This document shows positions 20,742-34,380 of a stretch of DNA of 64,000 nucleotides, one piece after another (within the stretch, counting starts at the first letter, position 1; each line of letters opens with the position of its first letter). Below the pieces are notes generated by a model. It had not been told where the DNA came from. It worked only from the letters and a program-made list of their open reading frames with translations, and did not search any database. Position numbers and translations under genes: made by a program. Location of the stretch: contig NC_020168.2 in the NCBI RefSeq assembly GCF_000224145.3, positions 2,553,171-2,617,170 of the forward strand. Direction: 5' to 3'. Source of the DNA: Ciona intestinalis (Eukaryota > Chordata > Ascidiacea > Phlebobranchia > Cionidae).

Positions 20742-21427
20742 TGCGCTCGAAAAATTCTAGAACTTTAACTACAGTAGAAAGTATATAATGCCTTACACTG
20801 CATGCGGACTAAAATATATCACAGAGAGCGAGCCAAGTAATGCAGCGTGACCAGTAACTTACAGCTGCCATACTTAGCATGGTATACAGTCATACTTTTG
20901 CGGCGCTGTATGCGGTATCGATATTTACCATAATACAGTTACCTGTTATACTCTATTTTTTTCTAAGCGTAAAAATAAAGTAAAAAAGTCACGAGCGTAT
21001 CGTAAAAATAAATTAATAACTGCCCATCACATTCATAACATATAATGAAACAAAAATCGAACACGATTACATTGCTTTGATTAAATTATCCGATCAACCT
21101 TTCCGCTTGGTAGGAATACAATGCCTGAACAGAAATCTCTGTAACCGAAGCAAATACAGGCGTGTGTCATACATACACAAGTGTTCGGTTTCTTCTGACC
21201 TACAGGGTCGCATAGGACATGCGAAGAAACTTTACCCATTGTCAATTTATCCTAACTTGAAACCAGGTAACGCCCAACTACCAGCAACTTCTTTCATGTA
21301 GCACTGTACGGGATACTCGCGTAGTGATTCAGTTTGTTTACGTTTGGAAGGGTGAAAAGGTGTTTTAAAGGCTCTGTTTTGATTATAGACAAGAAGCGTA
21401 AGTTGTCGTGTAAAACTATAGGGGTCA
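20742..21427. promoter_or_regulatory. shared upstream region of a divergent gene pair
   Basis: These 686 bases separate the start codons of two genes on opposite strands, so promoters for both must lie here, possibly shared. I see no clear TATA box for either. The open frame at 21077-21301 has no supporting similarity. Confidence 0.5.
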
Positions 21428-23606
21428 ATGTATCCGATACACAAATATCTTCCGACGTCATTCGGCACCTACCTCATGCATATTGAGAACGGCCCGAAGA
21501 GGTGAGTATTCTGTTACTGATATTCTCTGTGTTGAAGCTATATTACACGAATGTGTCAAAGTTTTTAGTAAACACACCAGTCATTGATGTTATTGCAATT
21601 ATTTTTTTTACAGTAAAGACATCTTTATTTTAGATTGTGTTGAAGCATAGCTTATTAAAGTGAAGCTTACTTAAGGTATACTCGAGAAAGTGTTTAAATA
21701 TCCAAAGCTTTATATAACGGTCTATGAAGAGTAATACTTGATGGGTCGTTAAAACAAAAGTTTCCGAATAGATATTTCCCTTAAAAAATATCCAGCATTT
21801 TTGTACTTTTAAATAAACTGGGCTGAGTAGTTATAAAAAACCCAACATATTTTATAAAATATTTGTTTCAGAGTGACGGTAAGCAGCGTCCCAACCGATG
21901 TGACGCAATTTAAAAGTCTGGTAAGAGCCAAACAAGCAAAAGATTACAATAGGACCAGGTAGTTTATAATAAACATTTTATCAAAAGTAGATTTTCGTTT
22001 ATTACCTAATGATTCCTTTATATTCTGATGTGAAAATTAAACAATAGATTTAAAAAAATTGCGTTTTTTAGTTTGCTTTTAAATTTAATTTCATTAATAT
22101 CAATCTAGTCCTAAATAAAATAACATTTATCGCATATTAAAATTGGTGCAATCAAAATAACACTGGTCGCAAGGTGGGGCAAGGGGACAATAAGAAGGCT
22201 CCAGCACGAGGAGCAATTGATCTGCAGCCTTCATATAACATGAGATACCTTCAACATACTGGACAAACTATTACCGGTACGTTGAGTTTTTTTTTAATTT
22301 TATATTATAATAACGGCAAAATCTATTTATATTGACTAATATGGTAGTAAACAAAGAATAATAAGAGTTGTATAACCGTATCCTTAAGAATGTAAAAGAG
22401 AGTAATTAACTGATTGAAACACATTCGGGAAATATGGGATGTGACGTGCTAATCTGCCAAAGGTATCTCAACTTACCCCACCGTACTATATATTCAAAAC
22501 ATATTATTTTTTGCAATACATATTTTCCTATTGAATTCAGGCACAGAACATATTTATGTTTAGAACCTCCTTCTGATATCGTCATCGTCGACAAAATAAC
22601 TCCTGCTGCGTGGATGCAAAATCGTCCAAAACCTTGGAAAGATATTGTTAAAATACACGAGACCGAAAAGTTAGTGGGACAGTAGGCCTTATTTGATGCA
22701 TCATCTAAACAGGCAAATGTTTCATATACAAACCAAACAAAAAATGTTGAAATTATCATCAGATTCGTAAAGTCAAAATTCCAATGCTTGTGTGATTTTT
22801 AATGCAGATTTTCTGCTCTTTCAGTCCCCTGCTGACAAGTACTGTAATACGACCTCCTCGTTCACCCAAAACAAAGCACCCAGATTATCCAGCTGGGAAG
22901 AAACTTTTACGTCGAGGGCAGTACGTACCTCAAGCGATTCCTTACGAACCATCTTACCCAAAAGAGGTGTTAAAACCAGCGGGACATATCAAAACAGCCA
23001 TGCTGCCCCACCTTACTAAGCAAATCCCTTCAATAAACAAGGAGAGACATCAGCTACGTGAAGCAGCGGCCCGCAAGAGGCGCCGGAGGGCTGATAAGAT
23101 AATGAACCTCGTGTCAAAACGTGCCCAACATTCAACTCTCAATTCATGGGATATTGCTGTTGATGACGTCACAACCAAGGCTGGTACTAAAACAGCAACT
23201 TACTTGAAAGGGGAACTCCCTGTTCCAATAAAGTCGGAGCAGAAACTTTATACTCATTCAGGTGTGTTGTATCAGAACATAGGATGTCAGGAATATTATA
23301 TTCTGTACTGGTTTGTATACTTTTTAAGAGTTTTAATTTAAATCTGAACAGCTTGTACTCTGCCTGTAGCTCTTTTTAAACACATGTGGGAGAAACTTTA
23401 ACACATATCACAAAGAATCACTTTTGCAAATACCTGCAGATAAAATGAAAGTGCCCAGCAACACAACTATACACACGGAACCAGAAAGTTACCCGAAGCT
23501 GAGAAATATCGACCCCAGGGAAGACCAAGTGATAATAAACAAGCAAGTACTTGAACGGTTAGGAGATACCATGCCCTATATATGGGCGGGTGGAAGTTCG
23601 CAATGA
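21428..23606 (+). CDS. unknown basic protein, 311 residues, six exons
   Basis: Model: 21428-21501, 21872-21920, 22174-22276, 22564-22669, 22825-23261 and 23440-23606; phases 2, 0, 1, 2 and 1 all match and the last exon ends in TGA. It begins MYPIHKYLPTSFGTYLMHIE. Exon 3 holds GAIDLQPSYNMRYLQHTGQ, exon 4 ends WMQNRPKPWKDIVKIHETE, and the large exon 5 is rich in Lys, Arg and Pro with a basic cluster REAAARKRRRRADK. The C-terminus is ERLGDTMPYIWAGGSSQ. There is no signal peptide or membrane segment. I do not recognise a family. Exon 3's acceptor (GTCGCAAG) has a poor pyrimidine tract, and exon 4 uses a GTTAGT donor; reading through that donor gives a stop at 22683 and a shorter protein. Intron 3 holds a decayed MITE. 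Confidence 0.75.
22335..22492 (-). mobile_element. MITE copy 5, truncated
   Basis: It starts inside the family interior (ATGGTAGTAAACAAAGAATA) and keeps only the right arm, which ends AACTTACCCCACCGTACTAT. It lies in intron 3 of the 311-residue gene. Confidence 0.65.
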
Positions 23607-23666
23607 AGGATGAAATATTGCATTAAAACAACCAAAACAAAATTGTTTCAGCATGTTATGGTTAAA

Positions 23667-23845
23667 ATACTGTGGAGTAATACCAGATAGTGTTAGCACG
23701 TGAATCCTATATTTCCTGATCGTGTTTTGAACAATTAACATAGCTTTTTTAGGGTTGCGGGAAAAGGTTTATAACTTTGTAAATATTTCTGTAAAAAGAA
23801 GTAAACTATTAAAGCGTGTTCAATCTTACCCCAACCTATTATATA
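23667..23845 (+). mobile_element. MITE copy 6
   Basis: ATACTGTGGAGTAATACCAG at the left, interior TGATCGTGTTTTGAACAATT, right arm AATCTTACCCCAACCTATTA. Confidence 0.75.
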
Positions 23846-24540
23846 ACGCTCCAATAAACTGGTATAATTTTAGACAACTGTCGCAAGTCTGCTGTGTGCA
23901 GTAAACGACACCGTACAAACATATAATATATCGATATGTGTGTATATAAAAGCATTAAATTACACTTGTTCAAGGTTCAGACCCATTACCAAGTGATCAT
24001 GGTCCGATGACATTTGATCCTACATTTAACTTAAAAGTTTCGTAAACAAATAAAGTTAGTAAGCCTACTTTGATATTACTCATGGCTTCAATTTCCTCTT
24101 TAGTCTTCTATTCAATTTAAACTTTTCGGCGTCTTAGTCTAGACTAGACAACACTCAAGCCGTAAAGTTTACTTTATTGTACTTTAACGTTGCACGTTTA
24201 TAAACGTGAATTCCCTGACTGCCTAAATAGAAGTACATTTTTATTTTTTGTACGGTATTTAATATTTATACACGCTCTCGATGATTTAAATATTCTGAAT
24301 TGTAACTTACTAAGCTTTTGGTTACATAGCGCAAAAGTTTGGTTTCTATATCCTCGCCTGATTTATTATCATCGACCGGAACGATTTGCCATGTTATAAT
24401 CAGGTGTCCGATTGCTCACCATAAATGGTCGCATCGCCCGTGAGTAAGTACGAAACTTTGTGGGTAATTTTTCTGTATTTCTGCCAAATTTGAAACCGTT
24501 AGTGGCCACTGGATTGGAACTATTACGTTATTATTATTAT

Positions 24541-24600
24541 TAAGTGCTTTGCCCAAGGACACACGGACGACGACCATGCTCATTGCACGAGGTGTATATC
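24541..24600 (-). repeat. possible SINE tail fragment
   Basis: TTTGCCCAAGGACACA is the reverse complement of a stretch in the SINE at 52871-53067. The flanks match only loosely, so this is tentative. Confidence 0.35.
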
Positions 24601-25467
24601 ACCAGCGACAAGTATATGGTTTAGTCACGTATCATATAGGTTTTGATGAATAAAACTTGTACAGATTATTCATATCAATAACAGGCTGTAGAATTTCGAC
24701 CACAATTCGTTCACAAAATAACTGACCCTTATCTGATTCAGGTTGCCGTGTGGTCCGATTATAACGCACGTTCTCTGGACTGAGCGTGGTAGCGCGCATT
24801 GAAACGCGCTGTTTCGAGCAACTTCTCCTAACTTTAATTACAGTTCGAAATAGACTCAAGGTGACCGTATACCGGTTCGCGGAACCTAACTACTGGACAA
24901 CGCATGGCCGTGGCAATAAGAACCAGAAACGTATGACACAGTCCTGTTTTATTTTGAGAGTTCCTTTCGTCATAATTAGGTGCTGGTACAACGGAAGAGC
25001 GAGAAGCTATGATAATCAGATGGGTTAGTAAGGGTTATTACAACGTGGGCGATATAGTTCAATTACGGAAGAAACCACTTCACGTTTTTGGATTTTAGAG
25101 TCAACAACAAACGACAACACATTGCACGGTGATATAGAAAGATATATAATCTCTTTTAGCAAGTGCTATGAAAATTGCGCATGAAACAAGGATTAAATAA
25201 TACGAAGCGACAAAATTAAATAACGACAGTTTTGAATAACAAATACAGCAGTATAGACGATTACAATGAAACGTATGTGTGCTAGAATTTGGATATCGCT
25301 CAAGGGCGTTGATGCTATTTTGTGTTTAGGGAATACACAATACCACAAACGATATGCGGAATTGGATTTGAACGCTTTGCCTTAAGCAAAAGTCTACTAA
25401 ATGCGCTATTGACTTTTAATGCATCAGCTGTACGGCACACCTCACAAACGCACCAAGATTTTACGAA

Positions 25468-27731
25468 TCAATAATAGGCGTACGACGTCGTAGCCTGCAA
25501 CTGGCAACTTTGCCTGGCTAATATACAATCAGAACACATACACGAGTTTTCTATATGACCTGATGGGAATTCATATATCGGTTCTGCAAGAGAGTTTCTG
25601 CTGCATTCTGCTACTGCACTATCAGAAACAGCAGTCTTCCAAGCTGTGGGAGCATCGTATTGTTCTTCTTCCTCTTCTTCGTGCGATCCCTTCATCATTG
25701 AGGTCGAGTCTTTCATCTCACTTGCATCCGTCTCGATTCTCTGTTTAACAGTCTGCGAGAATCGAACGGTTTTCCTTCGACGTGAGTCGCTTGGCAGGAC
25801 GGTTTTTTCGCCGTTACGATACCGAAACGATCCGTATTTCTTCCAGTCTGACTTTGCGCTGTCCGACCCTTCGTAGGAGAAGTCTTGAGACGGAACGCGA
25901 GTGCTTGATATCGCAGCAGCTAACGGAGACTCGGGAGCAGCCGGGTCCAGAAAACTATCACTGAGTCCACCGTATTTATGAGACCCCCATTGCCCATTGT
26001 AGTCGACTGCTGGGTAATGTTGCAGTGGGTAAGGTTGGGGCGCAAGCCTTGACAGATCCATTGCTGGGTATTGAATAGGATATTGCATTGGATAAGCTGT
26101 TATTTGAGGGTATTGCTGGCTTTGGTGAAAGTTTTGGAAATGATTCATTTCGCCTGTTGGATAATACGGATATGCTTTGGCCTGCTGATGGGCGGGAAGA
26201 TAGAACCATCCATTTTGTTGCTGCATCTCGTCTTCATATATGCTGGAAGATGGATAACCGTACGAACCGTATCCATAGACCCCTTCATCCTGGTAATGAG
26301 GTTCTGATGGGTACATTAACGTCTGCCGAGGGTAACCTTGACTTGAGAACGACCCTTCAACCGACATCATTGACCTTTCGTCCTCGTCACGGCTCGGCCG
26401 ATTCCTAGAACTCGGGCTTCCCCCGCTGGCGCTGGAGTAACCGCTGCTCAAACTGTCTGAGCGCAAATGCTGCTGATGTTTGTCCACTAAGCGCGGATTT
26501 CTGGCATCAAAGTTCCAGTCAACAGGGGGCCTTCTTGAAGGTAAAGTGTTCGAACCCCTTGGGCGGGAAGGGGGGTTGATTTTGTTGCTTGAACCCAAAG
26601 TCTCCGTTTCGGGAACTTCTCCTCGGGTTATCACAGATGGGAATGACGGGGGAAGAGTTTCTCGCTTTGGTTGCGGCTTCTTTGATTCGGTGGATGGTAA
26701 ACATTCCTGGTTAATAAAAATACTGTTTAAATATGGCGGTTTTGATAATACAGAAGTCGTTGAACTAACATAACTCGTTTATATTCCATATAAATTACAT
26801 AACGGCCGATATATAGCCATCAAAACATTTTAAACTTTAGAAAACAAATTATTAGCACAATTAAGTCTTATTACATTTAGATTAAAATGTCGTTTCTTAC
26901 CTGAGAGTGGGATCGGGGTAATACTGCTGGTCCGAGCGTCTCCGAGACTTGTCGGAATTGTTCTATACTTTTTGATGTTTTGGTGGCCTCGTTCAGCTGC
27001 CGGCTCATTTTCTCAAGCTTCTCCATGCAGCTTACGAGCCGTTCGCTTGCCATGGACGTGTGACTGATGGTACGACTCCTGGGATCGTTCGGTCTGGAGG
27101 TTGAGAAAGAAGAACCTCTCATTGGAAGAGACCTTGCATCACGCCTCAACACTTCCCGGTTTAAGGGCGCTGGGGAAGGAAGACTACGAGTCGAAGAAAC
27201 TTGGTCAATACTACCACTGTCCGTGATTCCCTCATTTATGTACAAAAACGAACCAGAGTTCCGTTTTGAATCCCTCGGATTTACTGGAAGTTCATCCTGC
27301 CACTGATCCGCATCTACTCTTCCGGATCTGTACCGGGAATCAAATGCGCTCATTGATTGCGAAGATCGGAGCATTGATCCTGATCTTCTTGAAGATCCAG
27401 AAACTGTCCTTCGTCCTATGGAGCCTTCCCGGCTGCTTGCGTTTTCAGGACACGCATTCCTGTTCCATTCTTCAATCCTCTCCCTCGTTGCCCGTGGCAA
27501 CGTAGACGGTCTGAAACCCTCCACACTGGAGTGGGATCTGCGAGGAAGTGACCTCTGACTGCCCCGTTGCTGTGGCTCAGCAAGAAAGCTCTCACTCCCG
27601 AATCGTCTCCTGTTCTCACGGAGGTTGGAAGTAGAGGATACTGGGAGAGTGTTTGACGTCTTTGCTTCAGTCGGCTTCTTTTTCACGCCAAGAAAGCTGC
27701 GCACGGCTTTTCGTACGCTCTTTAAGCTCAT
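25468..27731 (-). CDS. large disordered protein of unknown function (689 residues)
   Basis: Two exons, 27731-26901 and 26706-25468, join in phase 0 (CAG-GTAAGA donor, AACCAG acceptor). The start MSLKSVRKAVRSFLGVKKKP is a basic, amphipathic segment. Residues about 20-225 are rich in Ser and Arg with many R-x-x-S sites. A short coiled-coil-like helix (SCMEKLEKMSRQLNEATK) follows at about 230-265. The second exon is Tyr/Pro/Gln-rich (SYGYPSS, YPMQYPIQYP). RRRKTVRFS, at about residue 587-595, fits the K-x-V-x-F docking motif for protein phosphatase 1 and a basophilic kinase site. An acidic run of Glu and a Cys-rich tail (CMCSDC) end the protein. No globular domain is visible. Long reading frame, codon quality and clean splice sites make the gene real; its function is not known to me. 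Confidence 0.8.
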
Positions 27732-30700
27732 CGCTTGTAGAAAAGTTTGTCAGTAAATATACAAGAGTGGAAAACTTCGGTTTGTTTGGTTATAGTTAAA
27801 GTTACAGTGTCAATGCAGAACATTCCAGTCAAAGTTCAACGGATGTCTTCGTGGTTCTTTAGCACTCCTTGCGGAATAGCCTATCACGTGACTATCTTGT
27901 TTACTTTCTGTTAGCTATCTGCAAAATAAAAATAAGGTTGTTAAACAATGAAGTCTGCCTATTGTATAAGGCTGCACTAAAATATAATTAAAAATAATTA
28001 CATTGACATGCATTTGCAACTGCGCAAATTATGTAATCGTGACATCGTCAAATTAGAACAAGCAGCAATTGTTTTGTCAGCAGATGTACGCCATGTACTC
28101 GCAAATCCGGATTAAATACGACTTATCGTCATAATGTTAGAGCGTGGATATACAGTTACATTTTAATCTTTGCGAGGTTATATAAGCGCAATTTACAATT
28201 TCGCACGCTTTATTGTATTAGTTACGGTGAAAGTCGGATATTTTAAAACCTGTAATGCATGTTAGGGTCCAACTTAATTTGTCTCAAACGATGTAAGCGC
28301 CTAAAGCAAAACCAGAGCTATTCGTTCCCTTATCGTGGTAAACATATCAAATATTGGCAACTTGTATAATTCTACAGTAAAGCTTACGATAACGAAAATT
28401 ACACGTCTACAACTACATTTTACAAGTATCGTCGCCTGGCTTAAACACCAAATAATAATTTGTTGCGGTGACGGTCCCAGATTTCTTACTATATTTATAC
28501 TATATAATGTCTAAGATTTCTAAACTCTTTCCTGCATTAAACCTTTCTACGAATACAACCTACTTAAGTTATACCTGCACAGGCAACTCAACGCAACAAG
28601 TACGGCTGGTTTTCGTGGGGATAAACATAAAATAAGCTCGGCTAATAAACCTCGAGACGGCGGTGACGCAAGCACCCGCTTTACGACCCAGCAACGTCGA
28701 ACGACGGAATTTTCTCCGCCTGTGCCGCCCTGGGCAAGACGAGCGGTCATGAAGAAGCCGACTTCTTTCTACAGTGTGTTGATATTTTTAAACAAGATGA
28801 GTTATAGCAACGCCGTTTCAGTGAAACAAAATGGATTTTTTCGAGCAATGGACACGTCGTTTTAATTGCACGTTTAAAGCCTACGCATTAAACATTCAGA
28901 GTGTTCTCTGTATTCACTAAACGGGTCAGACCACCGGTGTAATTACATGGATTTCGCAAACAGGCGATTGTACGTAATACATAACTACCAACTACGCGCT
29001 GTAACGATTATTTTAATTTTCGGCGCGGCCCACGTGGTCAGTGCCAGCTTCGATTACCCAATTAGAAATTGGTTGTAATTATTTGTTTACAACTATGACG
29101 GGGTTTGTTACCTGAAAAGTCACGACTATCATGACATTAATAGGCCAGCCGATATCTGGCATCATGATTATAGAAATAGTATAATGCAAATTGGTTAAAA
29201 AATTATATTATGATTTATTTTAGTACTGTATATTATCTGTAGATTTTACAAAAATCGTCACAAAGTCGGCAAAATAAATTAGAACTTATAAAAGTTATTA
29301 ATAAATGTTGTCAATGAACCACCTATGTTAAACACAAACCTAAAACGTTAAAGGTCCTGGTTATATAATAATAAACTATATATGAATGGTGGATACATCA
29401 GCATTTAAGTATTAATCACAATAATGTTCACAAGATTAATATTAAATATTGTTTATCGCAACAATTCGAGACAGAAGTCTAATCGATCGTCCGAACTACG
29501 TCACTACGGTGACGTCAAAGAATCGCGGCATCCGAATAATTACATGTCAATCGAAGGCAGACGAACTTAACTTATGAAGAAAATCCGATTTCATTTTGAA
29601 AAAATAAATTTACGTTGGTAGAAAATTAAGCCTGTATGATATGCATGTATGTGAAATAATAGTTTAAAAAGAGTTCACATAAAAGTTTTAATTATTACAC
29701 CCCGACAATAACTATATTAAAAATTGCGTTATAATAAAAATCGACCATGCGTTGTACTGCTGTTTTAAGGCGTGTTGAAAGCAGCATACGCGCCTCATGC
29801 GTTCCATTTTAATTGCAATCAACATTCTTTCGTTTTTGTTTAGAGAAAATTTGCGTCTGTCATTTTAGTTTCTTTAGTGCAAGTAGTGTAGTCGTAAGGT
29901 TCTTACTTTTTTTTTTAAGGTTAACTGTTCAATTTTAATCTTGTACTTTGAATTTGAATTTGAATTCGATCTTTCTATAGTGCAAATTGTGCGACTTTAA
30001 TTTTACCAATAAACTAGGTATATTTTAGGTATTATCTTTCACAAATTTTACTTAATTCGTTCTTAGGGTGGCTTTTAGACATGACTGGTTTTTAAATTTA
30101 CATTGACAGTGTGAACAAATTGTATTTTCGATCTGTAGTTTTTTATCGACAAGGAATTATATCCATTTTGTTTCTTGTTCGAACGCGATACGTTGATTCA
30201 GAAAATCGAATATTCATGCATCGCTCTAGGCTCAAAATGTACTGCTTATTAGCGCTAGCCCGTGTCGAGTTTTGACATTGTATATCTATCACTAAAGGCG
30301 CCATAAATCCCTTCTATACTCTATAAGAAACTTGAAATCACTCTGGGTTTGACACATATGTCTGCAATTTACTTTGTCTGGTTACTCAAAAACCACTAAT
30401 AGCAGCCTGTACCATGCTGTTGTACTAAAGGCATCTACCGAAAGATCTCTTACGTTCTCACGACACCACAGAAGCCATTCAAGTACTTTTCTTTCCTTTC
30501 GTGTTTGTCCCGGCGGCTCTTAAAATTTCGTCGTGCGAATTGCTTTCGCGCATAAAAGAGCAATAAACAAACAACCGATTACCGCGTACAAAGGGTTCTT
30601 CTCCGGAGAGAGTTTGCAAAAAATGTCATAGTTGTGAGATAAAGAAAGCTAATTGTAGTGTTTGGACCATGTTAGAATGTGTTCTCACAGATCACGCAAA

Positions 30701-30864
30701 ACACTGGTGGTCAGTTACATTCACTTTCCCTAAACAATTGTGGAACATGTATATATGTAAACAAAGTTCAGAAGATGAAAAACTAAACAAAAAGTTAACC
30801 ATGAACCGGCCGCAAATCCACAGCATTCTAACCATTTTTAAATTCAATTTTACAATGTTAAAAC

Positions 30865-31050
30865 TATACAGTAGGGTGGAGGAAGGTGGTTCACCTTTAA
30901 GCTCTATTTTCTCATCCTATATACTCGTAAGCAAAGAACATTCAAAGAATTATAAAACTATATCCTCACGACTCCCATATGCCGCTGTGAATTGTTTAAA
31001 TTTCGTTATTATGTGGTAAAGGTGTCCCATCTCCTCCACCCAACTACATA
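30865..31050 (-). mobile_element. MITE copy 7
   Basis: CAGTAGGGTGGAGGAAGGTG at the left, interior AAGCAAAGAACATTCAAAGA, right arm AAAGGTGTCCCATCTCCTCC. Confidence 0.85.
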
Positions 31051-33804
31051 TTCAGTAGGTGAAGAATAACTGGAAACACTTAATGTGCAGGCTATATTGA
31101 AACTTTTCTTATTCAATCATACCACACAAGTTTAACTTCATATCACACGCAGTGTCCTATTTCTGATAGTAGCGCAACAGAACCACTTGAAAAAAGGTGC
31201 TTGTTTAATCAGTGATTTTGCCAAAGGGTGGGATACGACTGTCAATGCGTTAATGCGTTAATTGATTTGGTAACAACAAAAACAAATAAGTACAGGTCAT
31301 AGTTAAGCTTCTATAGTTTAGCAGGGTTCAACATTAAGGCGAGAATATTTGCAGGTCTTTTATTTAATTTTTTTATAGAATGAATTTTTGAAACTTGACC
31401 TGTATTGAACCCCACTTGTTACAATATGTTGAAGTTTCGGTTATTCTAAATTTCTAATACTTGTAAAAGTGGAAAAAATAATTCAGTTAACCATAGGATG
31501 TTTAAAAGTAAACGCAGCTTATATTTAAACTATTACCTATAGTCGTATACATAATACACCAATGTTTAATACATTTTGAGATATTTTTTTGTTTATTACC
31601 ATTAGACCAAATAAAATAAAATTTTAAAAATGAACATGACTTCGAACAAAACAGGTTTTGTGAGAAATAGTCGGCGTGTTGGAACTTTATGTAATAAACC
31701 GCATTGTCTGTCGCATAACCAATCAGAAGGTTATACGTTCAGGCGCATGCGTTCGGTGCGTGATCACCTTATAATTAAACGTGACTCATGCGTGTCCATT
31801 TAACATCTGAAACAACACAGCGTAGGTGGCTGTCATAATTAAACTAATTATTTCACTTTGAACACTAAAGGATTTCTTCGAAAATTTCAAGCGCGAGACA
31901 AAAGAACGCAGCTGTTCCGTACGAAGGGCTAAACTCGCGTGTTTTCAACTTTATAACAAAAGGCATTGAAAATATTCCCTTGTATTAGCCAGCTTGATAT
32001 TCACAGCTAATATATCAATCAAAATCTTTGACAAAAATATAATTTTAAAAAGTATGCTACTTCAATTTTTATTTCGTTTCTCATGCGAACCTATACACCA
32101 CGCAATACCAGCATGCAGCATCCCACCAAGCCACCACGTACTGTACGGATGTCCTGACCGCGCTTAACCCACCGGTTCTGCAAGTTCACAGCCAATTAAA
32201 ATAGCGACAACGGTCGCCCTCTGTCCACAGAGTCGACCAGCGCAATTATATTCACACCGCGTCGTGGCATACCGAGCACATGTAGCTATTACTGCTCGAA
32301 TTAGAACCGATACCGTTTTAAAAGTTTAAACATAATAGTATTAACCCAAGCCTGTACAGTTCCGCCCTTAATTGATATAAAATTGGATTTCAGTGCGTTT
32401 GGAAAAAATCTTTTTAAGTTTACTAATTATTAAACTATTACGATTCGTTTTGTATTTAACACTCGGGGTTTTATACTTTTAGTCATAAAAAAATAGTCGG
32501 ATAAAAACCATTTGCTTTAATTCAATTAAAAGCATAATTTGTTAAAGTACGCGACTTTTATGCCTTGCATCTTACTTGGGCTTTTCTAGACTTTAAATAA
32601 ATGCAAGTCTCCAAACAATGAAACAAGCGCTTATTTAAAATTAAAGTTATGGGTTACGTGTCCACTTTTTATTCCCTATAATTATGCTCGATATAAATGT
32701 TGCTCTTATAAAGTCCATGCAACGATACAGTTTATCTTACTTTAAGTGCAGATGATGCAATATTTTGATCTATACATCCGAAACACCTATAGCTAGACTA
32801 TAAGCAGTAGATAGACATTTTACACGTAGATTTAATCCGCTTACATGCCCAACACCTCATGCAGCCCGCGTGGGATGGATTAATAAAATATTTTCCGGGT
32901 ACGCCCAGATATTATGATGATATTGTTTAAAATCAAATTCTTTATTTAAGTAAGAAAACGGACGCCCATTACATACGTCATTTTACTTAAATTGAAACTT
33001 TTAGGCTGAGTAAAGTTCTTTAAATACGTATGCTGGCGGGTGATTGTCATTAAAACAGGACAAGTTAGCGAATTTTTTTAAGGTTCGGTACTTTGATTAT
33101 CCTTTAGTAAGCAGGATAACATACACCGTCCAAAATTAAACCATTAAAGAACTACTGTTTTAAATTTCCCAAAGCCAAGACAAATATTTAAGTGTCAGTC
33201 AGGTAAACGGGCTTTTGTATGAATGATTCATGTTTGACTATAGATGTGTTATTCAGATAACCATTTTGCCATGTTTGGAAAATAATCATTCAAACTTTCA
33301 AAGGCAGTTGTTAAAATCAAAACACGTTATAAACGCGCAATTATCAAACAAAACAAAGATACACCTTGATGAAGTTACATGCGGTTACGCAAGTACTTCG
33401 TGCACATAATAGCGTTTGAAAATACATCAGTCAAAACTGGGTAACATCTATAATTATAATTTTAGCTACAATTCAAATGTACAAGCATGTATAGGCATGT
33501 ATAACATTTTAATGCTAAAGGGGACTTAATTTTATTTGTATAATTGGTGTACAAATATACCTTATTGAGGTAAATGTAATAAATTAAAGATTGGTTGAGT
33601 GCGTCCATATCATTTTTAAAATAACGAACGCCGCACCGATTATAGTTTCGATTAGTTGTGTTTAGAAAACAGCTAGAAATTTTACAACGAAAATATTTAC
33701 GAATGCATCAGCATTTACACTTTTATAATCTAACTAAATATAGAGGTTCTGCTAGCATAAATGTGGAACGATGGCTTATTTAATCAATAAATTGATGTTC
33801 AAGA

Positions 33805-34380
33805 TTGAAAGGGGGCATACCAACGAAAAATCAAAATTTGTGTATTGATAGATATGCTCAAATGTGATCTAAAGCTACCATCAAAGTTTTAAAATACAAA
33901 ACAGCTTTTGAAAAAATGAGTTTAAAAACCGCAAATTCGACCGCTGAAGTAAAAAAAAATTGGCCGTTGCGCAATGCGGGATTTCCCATAAGAAAAAAAT
34001 TCACTCAACTTTGATCGTTTCTAGTTTCTAAAATACTAAAGAAAATTCAAATTTTACTTCTGATTCGGTATATGAATGCTTCTTCTTCAAAACTATATAA
34101 AAAAATGTAAAACATAGACTTTATTATGTTTTAATTTTCGATTAAAAAAAATTTTTTTTTCGAGAAAATAATTTTTCGAGAAACGATCGAAGTTGAGTGA
34201 TTTTTTTCTTATGGGAAATCCCATGCATTGTCGAAACAGCCGATTTTTTTTTTTTTTTTTTTAACGCGATTTTTTTAGAAGCCGTATCGTTTTGGCAAAC
34301 TTTAATGGTACGTTTAGGTAACATTTGAGCATATCTATCCATATACAAATTTTCATTTTTGGTTGGTATGCCCCTTTAAC
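33805..34380. mobile_element. foldback element with long inverted arms
   Basis: The left arm begins TTGAAAGGGGGCATACCAAC and the right arm, on the minus strand, GTTAAAGGGGCATACCAACC. Both continue with AAATTTGT, GATAGATATGCTCAAATGT and ACCATCAAAGTTT-like sequence. A nearer pair, GGGATTTCCCATAAG at 33979 and its complement near 34208, continues the same symmetry. It has no coding capacity. Confidence 0.85.

Larger units (their letters stand above)
23607..25467. other. intergenic region between two convergent genes
   Basis: The 311-residue gene ends at 23606 and the two-exon gene on the other strand ends at 25468, so this is mainly 3' untranslated and spacer DNA. A MITE lies at 23667-23845, AATAAA follows at 23852, and a SINE-like fragment lies at about 24541-24600. 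I see no coding exon. Confidence 0.55.

Noticed and set aside
21921..21958. Longer version of exon 2 of the 311-residue gene (SLVRAKQAKDYNRT)
   Set aside because: It leaves phase 2, which does not fit exon 3, while the earlier GTAAGA donor gives matching phase 0.
22540..22563. Acceptor at GAATTCAG before exon 4 of the 311-residue gene
   Set aside because: The reading from it meets TAG after seven codons; the next AG (22563) keeps the frame open.
28547..28750. 67-residue minus-strand open frame
   Set aside because: GC-richer than its surroundings but without similarity or splice context.
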